Assembly: GCF_018687715.1 (NCBI RefSeq)
Contig: NC_056766.1
Location: 40,581,433 to 40,645,432 of the forward strand
Direction of reading: 5' to 3'
Origin: Carya illinoinensis
Lineage: Eukaryota; Streptophyta; Magnoliopsida; Fagales; Juglandaceae
DNA length: 64,000 bases
The position numbers and the translations under genes are program-made. The notes under the pieces were generated by a model that made no database searches, was not told the DNA's origin, and saw only the letters and a program-made list of their open reading frames with translations. Of this stretch, positions 46,715 to 58,350 are shown piece by piece; the first letter of the stretch is position 1; every line of letters begins with the position of its first letter.

Positions 46715-47935
46715 ATGTTTCATGTCATGCCAGTATTTCAAGAAGGTGGGTCTGAGCCAATACAATCAGCTAACTGGGTCAATCGAGCACAGAATCAGCC
46801 TTTCTCCAACACATATAATCAGGGGTGGAGGAATCACCCAAATTTCTCATGGAGAAATGATCAGCCTGGTCGGTCCCCACCACCTCAGCAGCAGTCATTT
46901 AATCAAGGTGCTCCTCAGCACCAGTATCCGCCATATCAGAATCCTCAGAGCTATCCTTATGTAGCTCCTACTGGATTTCAGCCTCATGTAGCTGCACAAA
47001 GTCCTCAGCCTTCATCATCTGCCAAGAAGACTCTAGATGACAGTATGACACAGATGGCCAACACACTTCAGCAATTCATTCAGGCCACCACAAATAATAC
47101 TCAGGCCATAAATGAGTTGCGTGGCACTGTTAATAAGATGAGCACAACCTTGAGCACCCTAGAGAAAGGGAAATTTCCTGCACAGCCTCAACCTAATCCT
47201 CAAGTATACAGACAACAACAAAATCAAGTGCATAATGTCTCAGGAGACGTTGTTGAGACAGCAAAAGCTGTTCTTACTTTGAGAAGTGGGAAGGAAGTTC
47301 CCCGACCTGAGATGACCATAGACACAGAGGTAATTGCTCCTACGCCTAAAGATGCAGCAGAGACAGATGAAGCTGAAAAAGAACCAGAGGTAGCAAGACC
47401 AGAACAGAAGAAGCCTATGAGTGCAGATGCTAAAACTAGTAAGGGATACCAACCTGTGGTACCCTATCCTCAGAGATTGGCAGCTGGCAAAAGTGGAGTT
47501 GTGAAACTTACCTTTGGAAACATGACATTGGAGCTGAATATCTTTAATACTTGCAGGCAACCTCAGGATTTAGAAGAAGGAACCGGGCATGGGGTGCCTT
47601 GGCAACCAATGTTTGCAAAGTTGCCACCTTGGGCAGCACCCATAAAACCATCTTCAAATGACAGACACCATCTCATTGGAGCACTCAGGACACTCGAAAA
47701 TTCAAATCTGAGGTTGAATAATTTTTTTTATGATGACCTTCACTTGTTTAAATATTGCTCTGACCAAATGTTTCGAAGATGTTTAGCCAACAAACACATC
47801 CAAAGTAAGATTTTTGATCCTGGTAAGTTAAGGTTTCGGTGGAGTGGGCCTTATTTGGTTAAAAAAGTTTTCCCTCATGGTGCTATTGAGGTTGCACCTG
47901 AAGAACCTACTTTGCATTTGCTTGATCCTAATTGA
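46715..47935 (+). CDS. Chimeric Gag C-terminal / integrase-tail ORF of NAL-2
   Basis: The start chosen is the ATG at 46715; the longer frame to 46586 runs through the primer site and is unlikely to be translated. The 406-residue product begins after the Gag core and zinc knuckle. It has NTYNQGWRNHPNFSWRNDQ, a Pro/Gln-rich stretch, a MANTLQQFIQATTNN helix, KFPAQPQPNPQ, LTLRSGKEVPRP and VVPYPQRL. It then has a protease-edge piece (VVKLTFGNMTLELNIF), an unassigned segment and an integrase C-terminal region (GKLRFRWSGPYLVKKVFPHG). The catalytic pol domains are absent, yet the frame stays open through every joint, unlike the damaged gag of NAL-1. It may be a structural protein, or simply a young deletion product. 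Confidence 0.75.
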   Translation: MFHVMPVFQEGGSEPIQSANWVNRAQNQPFSNTYNQGWRNHPNFSWRNDQPGRSPPPQQQSFNQGAPQHQYPPYQNPQSYPYVAPTGFQPHVAAQSPQPSSSAKKTLDDSMTQMANTLQQFIQATTNNTQAINELRGTVNKMSTTLSTLEKGKFPAQPQPNPQVYRQQQNQVHNVSGDVVETAKAVLTLRSGKEVPRPEMTIDTEVIAPTPKDAAETDEAEKEPEVARPEQKKPMSADAKTSKGYQPVVPYPQRLAAGKSGVVKLTFGNMTLELNIFNTCRQPQDLEEGTGHGVPWQPMFAKLPPWAAPIKPSSNDRHHLIGALRTLENSNLRLNNFFYDDLHLFKYCSDQMFRRCLANKHIQSKIFDPGKLRFRWSGPYLVKKVFPHGAIEVAPEEPTLHLLDPN

Positions 47936-48142
47936 TGGTTCTTGATCTATCCATTTCTTTTCATTGTTTTCTTTTGTTCTTCAGTTTTTATTTTTATTTT
48001 TTTGGTTGCATTCCTTTCAAAGATATCCAGGTACTTCTTTTTCCTCTTTCCTTCAGTTTTTCTCCAAATTTTCGGTTCTTCTATTAGTTGTTTTGCTCCT
48101 TAACTACTCTCTTTGTGTAAATTCTTTCGTTTCTCTTGCACC

Positions 48143-48172
48143 ATTGAGGACAATGGGTCCACTTTGGGGGTA
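48143..48172 (+). other. First PPT-like module of NAL-2
   Basis: ATTGAGGACAATGG followed by ACTTTGGGGGTAG. It lies just after the chimeric ORF and 2 kb before the LTR. Confidence 0.55.
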
Positions 48173-48423
48173 GTGTTAGTAATGAGTTGAAAGCAGATTA
48201 AATCTCTCATTCTTGAATTTTACATGCTGGAAAGTGATTAAAAAAAAAAAAATTTGGATCCGTCCGTGACCTGACAAGTGTAGCTGGAGATTTGAAAACA
48301 AATCGCCTGATGTTGTTGACAAACGAGATTGAAGGCTCCGAGTTTCTAAGAAATGTCATTTTCACCGAAATCACATTACTCTTTGACTTGGATGATAGCT
48401 CGTCTGGTTCTTCATGCTATCTC

Positions 48424-48430
48424 TATAAAA
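48424..48430 (+). promoter_or_regulatory. TATA box candidate for the accessory ORF (NAL-2)
   Basis: TATAAAA is 111 bp before the ATG at 48535 and matches the NAL-1 arrangement. Confidence 0.5.
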
Positions 48431-48534
48431 TCAGTCCTGAAGTTCATCCAATCCGCATCAAGTTTTCTTCTCATCTCTATAACTCATCTGCATTCTGTCA
48501 ACATGCTCGTTTTAAGCCTTCTATTCCTTTGTCA

Positions 48535-48971
48535 ATGGCTCATTCCTCTAGCATTTCTCTAGATCAATCCATGAGGCATTCTGCATCTCAACCTCTTGTC
48601 CTTTCTGCAGCTACCATTGGTGCCATGTTGCAACAAGAGAATACCAGTATGGCTAATAAGTCAGACTCCGATGCTATCTACGACTTGGTGAGTCTTGGGA
48701 CTCGCTACTCATCCTCCATTGTTGCTTTTTCCCAGCGGGTACAAGCCAAAAACATGAGGTTGAAAGGCTTAAAGAACAAATTGTTGTACGTCAACGAATT
48801 GTTCAAGAGTCTCACACAAGGGAAGGAATCATTCGGCAGAAGAATAAACAGTTGAAATCTCTATTAGATTCTTCATTCCGCTTGCCAGTTCCCATGGATA
48901 GGAATGACATGATATTGTATGAAGAGAATGAGCGTCTCAAACATGAGGCTAAGAACCTCAAGTTTATGTAA
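48535..48971 (+). pseudogene. Accessory coiled-coil ORF of NAL-2, frameshifted
   Basis: It aligns with the intact NAL-1 ORF at 17238-17675. A one-base deletion near 48753 shifts the frame just before the coiled-coil segment, so translation from the ATG ends near 48855. The original frame remains open after the deletion to TAA at 48969. Changes before the deletion are mostly silent; those after it are mostly replacements. Confidence 0.8.
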
Positions 48972-49312
48972 AAAAAAATAAAAAATAAAAAAAATTTCTT
49001 TTTCTTTCTTGCTTGTTTTGCATTTTGTTTATTTTGTTTTGAGTCCACTACTTTGGAGGATCCTGCGTATCAGAATTAATTTCTGATTCATCATTGTATA
49101 TACCATATGTGTTTGTTTTGTTTTCCCTTCTTTTGTTTTCTTTTGTGTTTTTAACTTTGACAGAAATCTACTCCTTGTGTGCACTCGAGTATCTCAAGTG
49201 AATTTTTTCCTCTCTGTTTAATCATTTTCGTCTCAATATATGTTCTGCAGTGTTTATCTTGCTCCAATTCATGTTTGTATAGCATACATCATCAAACATT
49301 CAATTGCTGAAC

Positions 49313-49347
49313 ATTGAGGACAATGTCAAATTTAGTTGGGGGGAGGG
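49313..49347 (+). other. Second PPT-like module of NAL-2
   Basis: ATTGAGGACAATG followed by TTAGTTGGGGGGAGGG. It is the counterpart of 17989-18022 in NAL-1. Confidence 0.55.
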
Positions 49348-50227
49348 TTTTCTGTTGAAAATTTATTAAAAATAAAAAAATAAAATAAAATAAAATAAAA
49401 TTTGTGAGGTGCATTGAAACATAAATGATTAACACACACTTCTGGCATGTTTGTTAGATTTGAGTATCTTGGTGGAGTAGTTGAGAGGAATTATTTTGTG
49501 AAGATTTATTTTCAACTTTAAACATAGAACATGACTTATGATGCATCATATTTTGTTGAGGAGTGACTTGAAACACCGGGATGCGATATTTACAAAAATG
49601 AGAATCAGTTTGATTTGTATAGAATGAAGGGTAAGTTTTGAAAGAACATTTTGCACATGCTTACACTTGTAGTGTTCCTCATTAATGTTTATTAATATAA
49701 AACAGGAGAAGTAAACTGCAGGACTACCGAGCCTTATTAAAAAAAAAAAAAAAAAAGAATGAATGAAAGAAAGAAAGAAAGAAATTGAAAAAGAAAAAAA
49801 AATATCATGTAATTTTTCCTGAATAAAGGGCTAGAAACAGTTACCCAAAACTTTGGGGGTTGAATGTTCAACGTTTAAACAGAGTTGGCGTGAAAACTGC
49901 TAGTCCCTTAGGCTTTGAGGTAGTTAGAATCAATAATGATTCATCTTAAGGTTGAAAAATCCTATGATAAATCATGTTTATTAGTGAGGAACATACAGAA
50001 GTTTAGCCACACACACATATTCGAGTTCTGATACATTTGCCCCAATTCTATGTGAACAATTGTTGAGACTTTCCTTGTGGATACAACTCCTGGTGTTGAG
50101 TAGTCACGAATTAATTTTTTGTGAGAATTCAGAATTATGTTCGATTGTTTTTGTTTGGATTTCAATCTTTATGCAATATTCATCTCAATTAATTTTCACT
50201 ATTTTGCTCAAGGATTGGCAAAATGCT

Positions 50228-50239
50228 AGTTGGGGGGTG
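50228..50239 (+). other. Terminal polypurine tract of NAL-2
   Basis: AGTTGGGGGGTG directly precedes the 3' LTR. Confidence 0.8.
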
Positions 50240-52837
50240 TGATTGAGCTGAAATATTGCATGTTTTAGCTATTTAAAACCAATGTATTTTAAATTCTTCA
50301 TGACACTATTATTGGTTTTAAATGAAAAAAATAGTTAATAAGTATAAATACGAGTTGCGATTTTTAATTGATTAATATCATGTTTATGCTTAATTTTATA
50401 ACTATGATTTAATGGGACAATATTTCCTCACATATATAGTTTATTTGTGATAATCTATTTTTCTTTTAATTTATTTTTGAGTGTTATTTTTATTTTCAGT
50501 TCAAATAAAATTCACATGATCCAATTGGAACTGTTGACCATGAAGAGAAGGAAATAAGAGATGTACTTGGGCAGCTAAAAATAAAGACAGTGACTTTCTA
50601 TAGATGCATGAAGATTGCGGTGGACAAATACATACAATGTAAAGTCAAGAACAAGTTTGGCAAAAGAAGAAGTGAAGGAAATGGAGCTGGACGTATACGA
50701 AAAGAAAAAAAGTATTCACATCTTCACATCTGGCGTCTTCTTGAGGCGGCACCTTGTTATCTAGCTTTACGTTGATAACAACATTACGGTGCAGTTAAAG
50801 TGGACGTGTGGGGAAAAGGGAAAAGGGAAGTGCCGTGTTTAATTTTTCAATCAAGGGAAACGTGTAGGAGTGTTGAGAGAATTGGAGGGAGAGTGAGACG
50901 TGGAAGTCTATAGTGAGTGTCGGCTTGGATTAATTTTCCAAACCAAATCAATAGGTGAGAGACGTGGATGTGGTGTGCAGAAAATTAGCAAGGAGTCATT
51001 GCTTTTGCTTACCACACGGACACCATGCATGGACCAACTTACACATGCAGCTCACATGCCAAACACCATGCAGCAACCACTCACTCGGAACTGCACTCAC
51101 ACGATGCAACCAAGCAGCACACGGATACCAGCTCACACAAGCAGTTTTCGGACAGCACTCAAGCAACTTACACATGCAGCTCACATAAACGTGACAGCAG
51201 CCACTCACACAATGAACCTGCAGCAAAGAAAACGTGACAGCAATTCACCACATGGACAGCACACACACCCACTCACTCGGATGTGCAGCAACCTGCGGCA
51301 AGGAAAAGCACTCAGATCAGTTCACACATGCATGACAGCAGGAGCACTCGGACAGCAGGACTCACACATGCACACGTGCAGCAAAGAGATCACTCGGAAG
51401 CAGGAAAAACACATGCACATGCAGAACAGAAAGACTCATTCGGATGTGCACACATGCAGCAGGTCAGCAGAAGAAAGAAAAATGCAGTGGACAGCACACA
51501 TGCAGCAGACATTCGGACATATGCAGAACACAACCTGCAGCAAGGACAAGCACACATGCAGCAGGTTAGCAGAAGAAAGAAAAATGCAGTGGACAGCACA
51601 CATGCAGCAGACACTCGGACATGCTTTGACAGAACATGCACATGCAGCAGCAGGTTTGTTCCCTCTTGTTCGAGTAGCTGGTGCAGCAGAAGATCAACAG
51701 CAACACACGGCTATAAAAGGAAAGAAAGCTGAAATGAAGAAGGGAGTTTTCGGGGGGCAGTTTTAGTTTTTGTTTACTTATTTTCTCTTTGTTTAGAAGC
51801 TAGAAGCTAGAGAGAGTTTTAGTTTTGTTTTGGACTTAGAAGCAGCACGGAGAGAGTCTTTGTTTTGGACTTGTTTTATTTTCATTTAGAAGACTAGCGC
51901 AGCAGGGTTCTTTGACTCTTTAGTTTTATTTTCTTATTTTTCGTTCCAGACATCTTATTCTTTCTGTAGCTTTTATTTTCTTTCTTTTATTTCCGTTTAG
52001 AAGCTAGCAGCAGCCAGCTTATCCTTCTTGCACTTCCTTTTGGTTTTTCATTCGGCAGTTTTTATTTTCAAGCTTTATTTTGTTTTCGTTCCAGACCTAG
52101 TAGCATTAGAGTGGGCTGAGTTTTTATTCTTTCTTTTTTTTTTTCGTTTTCAGACTAAAGAAGCGGCAGTTTTTATTATTTTGTTTTAATTTAAACATAG
52201 TGTTGTGTTCGGCAGTTTTTATTCTTGGCTACAATGCTTTGTTGTTTTAAGAATTTTTATTAAGTATTAAGAATTGTTTTAGAAGTTTTTAATTAAGTGT
52301 ACTAGTTTAATTTATTGCAAAAAGGGTTTGGTAGAGAGCTTTTGTTTTTGTTTTAGTTGAGTAATTTAATTGTTGTTTACTTATTTCATGTTATTTATTT
52401 TTATTGTTTCATTAAGCTTTCATTTTAATAGTAATTACAATTGTTATGGTTTAATTTGAGAATTTGTGATTTAGATACAATGATAAACCCTAGAATATTG
52501 GTTTTATGCATTTTCAATTTTCAATGCATGTTTTGTCTAGTTTAGTTCTTAATTTAGTTTTATTAATCTCTGATTTTAATCTGTTAGTCATTTACATTCC
52601 AATCCGACAATCAAAAATCTAAAAATATGAATCTAGTCCATGACTAGTAACCTCTTCCATCCATTGTACATATCATCCTCTTGTTTTCTCTTTATGAAGT
52701 TTTTCACACATTTTTCAACAAGTTTAATTTTAAGTAACTTTCCCTGAGGAGACGATCTAGGAATTTATTCCTAATTATTACACGACATCCTCCTGCACTT
52801 GGGATAGCATTAGTGCTACTCATTTTTGAGTGAGTCA
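50240..52837 (+). repeat. 3' LTR of NAL-2
   Basis: A near-identical copy of 44006-46597. It includes a small GAAGCTA duplication near 51795 that is absent from the 5' LTR. Confidence 0.95.
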
Positions 52838-52842
52838 CTTAC

Positions 52843-54190
52843 CTGCTCTTGATGGTAGGTCAAGGTATCTTATCAGGCTTTTAAAGGGATCCTGGATCAA
52901 GTTCAAAGTAGAGTGAGCCATTGGAAGACAAAACTGCTCTCACAAGTAGGGAAAGAGATTTTATTGAAGGCTGTTATTCAAGCTCTCCCCACCTACTGTA
53001 TGGGGGTTTTTAAATTGCCTCAAGCACTTCTAAGGGAGCTCAATAGAGTTATGCATAAGTTTTTATGGGGTCAACAACAAAATGAGAATAAAGTCCATTG
53101 GGTTTCTTGGAAGCAAATGGGGAACTCAGGGAAGGCCAAAACTACAGGAGAGTTGAGTTTTAGAGACTTAGAGAATTTTAACATTGCTTTACTGGCTAAA
53201 CAGGGTTGGAGGATACTGCAGTAGCCAAATTCTCTGGCTTCACAGGTTCTTAAAGTAAAGTACTTCCCTTTTACAGATTTTCTGAAGGCTATAGTGGGTG
53301 CAAGGCCCTCCTTTATCTAGAGGAGTATTTGTTCTTCTAGAAATCTAGTTGAAAAGGGTTCTTTTTGGAGGGTTGGTGATGGTCATGATACTCTCATTTG
53401 GAAGGACAGGTGGTTGCCCACTCTTTCTGGCTATAGGATCTAGTCTCCTTCTAAGATTCTTCTTGTGGATGCAAAGGTTGCTACTCTTATAAACCAGACA
53501 GATAAACAGTGGAATAAGGTGATGGTGAGAGATGTGTTTGGGGAGGATGAAGCTGCTACTATCCTGAAACTCCCAATTAGTGTCACTGGTGCTAGAGACA
53601 GATTGATATGGTTAGGCACTAAGGATGGGTTTTTAACAATTAAGAGTGCTTACCACCTTCAAAAGGAGATGAATGCATTGGCTACAATGGCTAGTGGTCA
53701 GTCCTCTTTTGTTGCTTATAAGGAGAAGGATTGGACTACCTGTTGGAGGTATAAAATCCCAAATGCAACAAAGAATTTTATGTGGAGGGCCTACCTCGAG
53801 TCATTGCCTACAAGGTTAAACCTGTTCAAGAAAAAAATTTGTAACTCACCTATGTGTCCCATCTGTTTGAGTGAAGAAGAAACTGTGGTCCATATTTTGT
53901 GGAACTGTAAATCTACTATGGATGTTTGGAGTCAGGGCCCTTCTGTGTTTCATAAAAGTTCCCTCAGAACAGAAAGATTTAGTGAGCTTGTTGAGGAACT
54001 GAGCCTATCTTGTGAATAGGAGACCATGGAACTCTTTCCAGTAACAGCTAGTAGCATTTGGTATAGGAGGAATCAATTTATATTTAAGGACTTATTTGCA
54101 CATCCGACGGTTTTAGCTAAGCAAGTTGAGAAGTTCCTTGATGAGTTCAGAGTTGCTCAACAGACTCCTAAGGCATCTTCCATTTTGTAA
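52843..54190 (+). pseudogene. LINE-A ORF, C-terminal part (RT end, zf-RVT)
   Basis: The frame continues the reverse transcriptase with HWKTKLLSQVGKEILLKAV, FLWGQQQNENKVHWVSW and LALLAKQGWRIL-like motifs (52900-53220). A gap with stops follows, then a zf-RVT domain with WRYKIPNATKNFMWRAYLE and CPICLSEEETVVHILWNC (53465-54019). A tail, SIWYRRNQFIFK, runs to about 54190. Stops at about 53221 and 54017 and frame changes make it non-functional. Confidence 0.85.
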
Positions 54191-54339
54191 GAAGGAAACA
54201 AGAAACATAAGCTACATCTTTCTTTATATGGTGTATACGTATTACTCAGTTTTTTTTTTTTTTAAAATACTAAAACAGGATGAGATAATCGTAGTATTTT
54301 GCCTCTTTAGAAAAATGGGGAAAGGGGAATTGGTTTCAT

Positions 54340-54633
54340 GTGGAGGATCTGTACATCTCTGCAGTTTCCCAACGAATACGCATTCGACCCCCATTAGCCT
54401 ACCCAGTCAAAACAGGATCTTTGGGTGTAGTTCCAGACAGTTACCATAACGATTTGCGCCCGGACGAACTTAGCCCAACTCTATTCTACCCTCAAAGACC
54501 TAAAGCTTCGCCGCTTTCCTTCCTCTCTTGCCGAATCAAGTTCTGGCTTCACCACCTTATTCCGGCTTCACCTTCTGCCTGTCCAGCTCCGGCTTCATGC
54601 TGCTTTGGAAGCGAATCACCTGAAGATAGTTAG
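54340..54633 (+). other. Unassigned 97-codon ORF
   Basis: This ORF lies in a locally more GC-balanced stretch between the LINE-A end and the TNL fragment. The protein is Pro/Ser-rich and I do not recognise it. It may be an old gene fragment or chance. Confidence 0.25.
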
Positions 54634-54839
54634 CTCATTTCTTGCATGATAGTGGTCTCTTATGCTTATGGTAGTTATAGTGCTTTTGCGCATTTCCTTT
54701 AGATAGTCCGTCCGCACCCTCTCCTTGATTGTTAGAGTAAGCCTTGTGTCTATATGACTTACATATATTTATGGATCCATGTCGTTTAATTTAATTGTAG
54801 ATTCAATTGAGAAAAAAAGAGAACTTAAGAGTAAAATCA

Positions 54840-55483
54840 TATTTCTTACAAAGCGAATCTTACCTTATTTTTTTCAAATACTTCACAAACATCTCGTGAA
54901 AGTATAACCTACTGTGCTTGCCAACCAACACACTATGCTTAATTAGTCAACACTTATCTCTTGTTGTTATGATGATTCGACTTCTTAAACCAAACCAATC
55001 GCATCTTCCACATAGTTTTTCTAATTGGTCCAAATGATCAACCTCATCAGGATCCAAAAGGATATTTTTATGGCGAAGTCTCTACTTTAGCAAATTGATT
55101 CCTTAATCAACATGACCAACCTTCATACTTGAATATCTTAGGATCTCGGAAAGGATTTTCTCTTGCAATTGGATGAGACTGCCCTTATCTGGTTTTGAAG
55201 ATTCTCTAACATCTTCTAGGAAACAAGTCTCTTCAACCTGATTAGCAATGAGGTTATACATCGCTTTTGCACTAGTTGTCTTACCAATTCCACCAGTACC
55301 GAAAATTCCTATCATGCGTGTGTCATTCATCTTAATACATAAAAGCATATTAATATCTTTCATATGAGACTTTATTCCCACCGGATACTCGGCAACGTGT
55401 AAGTATGTACGATTTAGTAGTATTCTCGGGACTTCTTGAACAATCTCTTGGATAAATTTACAGATTAGATGCCCATGAATCAA
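54840..55483 (-). pseudogene. NB-ARC part of a TNL resistance gene
   Basis: On the minus strand the exon opens with the linker FIQEIVQEVPRILLNRTYLH and then VAEYPVGIKSH. The P-loop GIFGTGGIGKTT is at 55274-55309, followed by ETCFLEDVRESS. After a stop near 55106 the same gene continues with KNILLDPDEVDHLDQLEKL (a kinase-2 region with altered acidic residues, about 55000-55070) and SRIIITTRDK (RNBS-B), followed by another stop. The TIR exon was not found upstream in the window. The LRR part is at 35496-36148 on the same strand, about 18.7 kb downstream, with the LINE-A nest between. The P-loop is intact but the gene is dead. Confidence 0.85.
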
Positions 55484-56742
55484 GTTGTTACTGTTATGCC
55501 CATGACTTCAAGCTACTGTAAATCCAAATCAATCATTATTTAAGTCTCCAAGATATTAGCTCTAGCATATCAGCATATTGAATATTTGTAACGGATAGAT
55601 ATTTAATGTTGATTTGTTACCTTGTATAGATTAAGAGATTACTGTCTACAACTACCAAATATACCTGTAAAGATCATATAGTGAATGTGTGAAATTTCTT
55701 TCTCCTATACTTTGTTCTTTCATGGTTTACGAGCCCCAAGGGTCTACACCTATTGTTATTGCTAATTCTAGTTCTACTCCCACCTCGTTTTCCTTTCCCA
55801 ACATTACACGGTCTCTGTTAAATTGGACCATAAATAGTATGTACGTAAGTACTTGATTTTAGGGTGGGTTGTTCAATTCATAGTTTCCTAAATTCCCTTG
55901 ATTTGTAGAATTTTTGGTGTTTGGTTGCTTAGAAAAGTAGTATATGCTGGACAAATTAGTATTTTTGATACCTTGTTTGATTTTCTTGTCTTTAGTTTCA
56001 AGAAAGGTCTTGCATAAGAAAAGCCAAAAAAGTTGAATTTCTTCACCTTTTTTTATTTTTTTTCCCGCTATTGGATTTTTTTTTTTTTTCTTACTTCACC
56101 CGCTGGTGGGTTGCTGAGAAAAACTGATTTGAAAGGAAATAAAATTGAGGTTTGAAATATGATTTCTTTCTAATACAATTAATGGAAATTATCATTTGGG
56201 AGGGCTAGAGGATTGTCGGTTCATATCTTAGTTGCCGCTGTGTTCCAACCTTTCCCATAATCCAAACTGACCATCAGGGGGTGAAACTGAAGGTATATAG
56301 TAATGTCATGAGTTCAATCGTATTTTTTCCTGGTTTGGGACTATTGTCTATTAAAATTTGTTTGTTTTCCTATTCATTTTTATTTAGCTTATTTATATCC
56401 CTGTATTCTATTGTTGTGTTTGTTAAAAATTTGCCCTGTATTTATTTGCGTTTTTCTCTTTTGAATTTTTTTTACTGCAATTTTTTTATTTGGCTTATGA
56501 GGTCTTGGGTAGCCTTATTAGTCTCTATGTAGGGCTTTAATTTTCTTGAGTTAGCCAGATATGGGTATATAATATTAAGCCATATTTCAGGAAACAGAGG
56601 ACATGAAGAAGAAATTTGTAGATAATGAAACAGAAAAAATTGACCATTTCCTCGGATACTCCTTTATATTTTTTGGTGGATTTGGCCAAAAAATACACTT
56701 CCATTTGCACCTTTTTGTTTTTCAATGAGCCAATGTTCTTAT
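55484..56742. other. No gene recognised
   Basis: This lies upstream of the TNL fragment, where a TIR exon could be expected; no TIR motifs were seen in either strand's ORFs. Short hydrophobic ORFs are chance. Confidence 0.4.
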
Positions 56743-56956
56743 TGATTTTTCCATTTGCAGACAGGAGGAACTGCCAACCGATTTTGAGCCACAAAAGATG
56801 AAGGAGCCAAGGAAAAACTTCCAAGACTGCATGCTTGTTGGTGTCCTTTTGTGAACTATGCCCATCCAACTCTCCAAGACTCCATGCTGTGTCTCTACAT
56901 AGCCAAATACTAATACTAATACAAAACTTGGTAATAAAAACAAAGACCATTGCATT
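56743..56956. repeat. Local duplicate of 59184-59460
   Basis: Starting at TGATTTTTCCATTTGCAG, this 214-bp block matches the block beginning TGATTTTGCCATTTGCAG at 59184, with indels. Short frames on both strands exist, but no protein family is recognised. Confidence 0.75.
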
Positions 56957-58350
56957 TAATGTAACAACTGGTTACATTAAGAAGAACAATCCAACCAAAG
57001 GCAACTTCCAGGTTATACCAAAAAGAACAACATCCTGGTTACGTCATAATGAGCAATAAATTGTTACAATTCACCAATTGTCTTGTCCACCATGAATGTT
57101 CCCAATCATGAGAAATCAAGCCACAACTTGCTATACAGTTCAAACAGTGAAAAACCAGCAACTCAAAGGCAAATTTTTCTCTTTCCGTCCCACAATTGTC
57201 TGCCAAAAATCCGTATTTATAATTCATGAAAGTATGAATTAGTACCTAATGATCTTAACCTTGGAAATTAACGTCGTTTAGAAAGGCACAAAAACCATAC
57301 GTGATCCAAACTTTACGATCACAAAACTTTAAAAAAACCAATCTTGATCCCGAAAAACTGCAACCCCTGCAACACCAAAAACAAGTAAAGTAGCAAACAA
57401 AAAAGCTGCATTATAGTTATTAAAAGCAACAACTTTACTTTTCCCCAACAATCCAAAGCCAAAATTAAAAGAAATGCTCGTCATAAAGGAAATTCCATAC
57501 CTCACTAGATCTCAGATAAGTGAACTGAAAGAAATACCCCATAAACAACTATCAGATGCAATCATGTCCTTCAATCTCTTCACCTGAAAGCCATGATAAA
57601 TCTACATTTGTGTCGTATGCATGGAACTAGTATATAAACTAAAATAAATTCTAATCTAGTTCAAAAAATTAAGTTCTAAAATAAAAAGTTAAGAGCTAAA
57701 CAATCAATGAATCAAAGCAAGAAATAATTAACTTATTAAGCTATAATCACAATAAAAAACTAAAATAAATTTTAAATATGCAAATTAATCTAAACAATGA
57801 AAAAACTATTAACGGATAATTTTATTTTTAACAAAACTATGAATCGGGCTCTCATCTGAGTAAAATTATTCTAGATCATGAAAATATAATTGAATTTATA
57901 TGAAGAATTTTATCCCTCTCAATTGATATGAAGTAAGAATAATAAATCGTTGAACGCATGATTAATTGGAAAAAAAATCAATCTCATAAATAATATTACT
58001 AATCATTAATGAGGTTTCATCCTTAACCTTTGTTGAAAATTTAGCTAGGCATATTCATGAAAATAAATTCTGAAATATGAACGTAAATAAATATCAAATC
58101 CATATTTAAAATGGAACTACAGAAAATTAAAAATTACACTACTCTCAAAATGTAAAAATAGCTACAAGTCTGTTACCGACTTACCGTTGAAGTTTGTTAT
58201 GGTTACAATTCTTTCCCTTCTTTGATTCCTTCCGCAACTTTGATTCATTTCCTAACTTCAATTCCTTCATTAAGATAAAGTTCAAATTTAAGTAAGAAAA
58301 ATAAATATTTCAAAACTAATAAAAATATAAGAATTAACACTATTAAATTG
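56957..58350. other. AT-rich, no gene recognised
   Basis: No supported ORF, RNA gene or element boundary was seen. Confidence 0.45.

Larger units (their letters stand above)
44006..52837 (+). mobile_element. NAL-2: non-autonomous Athila-like (Ty3/gypsy) LTR element
   Basis: An 8832-bp element with about 2.6-kb LTRs (TG...CA), a 5-bp TSD, a tRNA-Asp-type primer site, one long chimeric Gag/integrase-tail ORF and a 3' module shared with NAL-1. There is no protease active site, reverse transcriptase, RNase H or integrase core. About a dozen LTR differences were counted by eye over 2.6 kb, about 0.5%, so the insertion is recent and slightly younger than or similar to NAL-1. Confidence 0.93.
36430..54200 (+). 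mobile_element. LINE-A, plus-strand L1-type retrotransposon, interrupted twice
   Basis: It is visible in three segments, about 36430-36761, 40607-44005 and 52838-54200, totalling about 5.1 kb. These carry a DUF4283-like N-terminal region, an endonuclease, a reverse transcriptase and a zf-RVT domain in order. The reading frame continues across both removed insertions when one copy of each TSD is counted, which shows that LINE-B and NAL-2 inserted into it. The outer ends are approximate: no TSD or clear poly(A) was found. It lies between the two TNL pieces. Confidence 0.85.
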
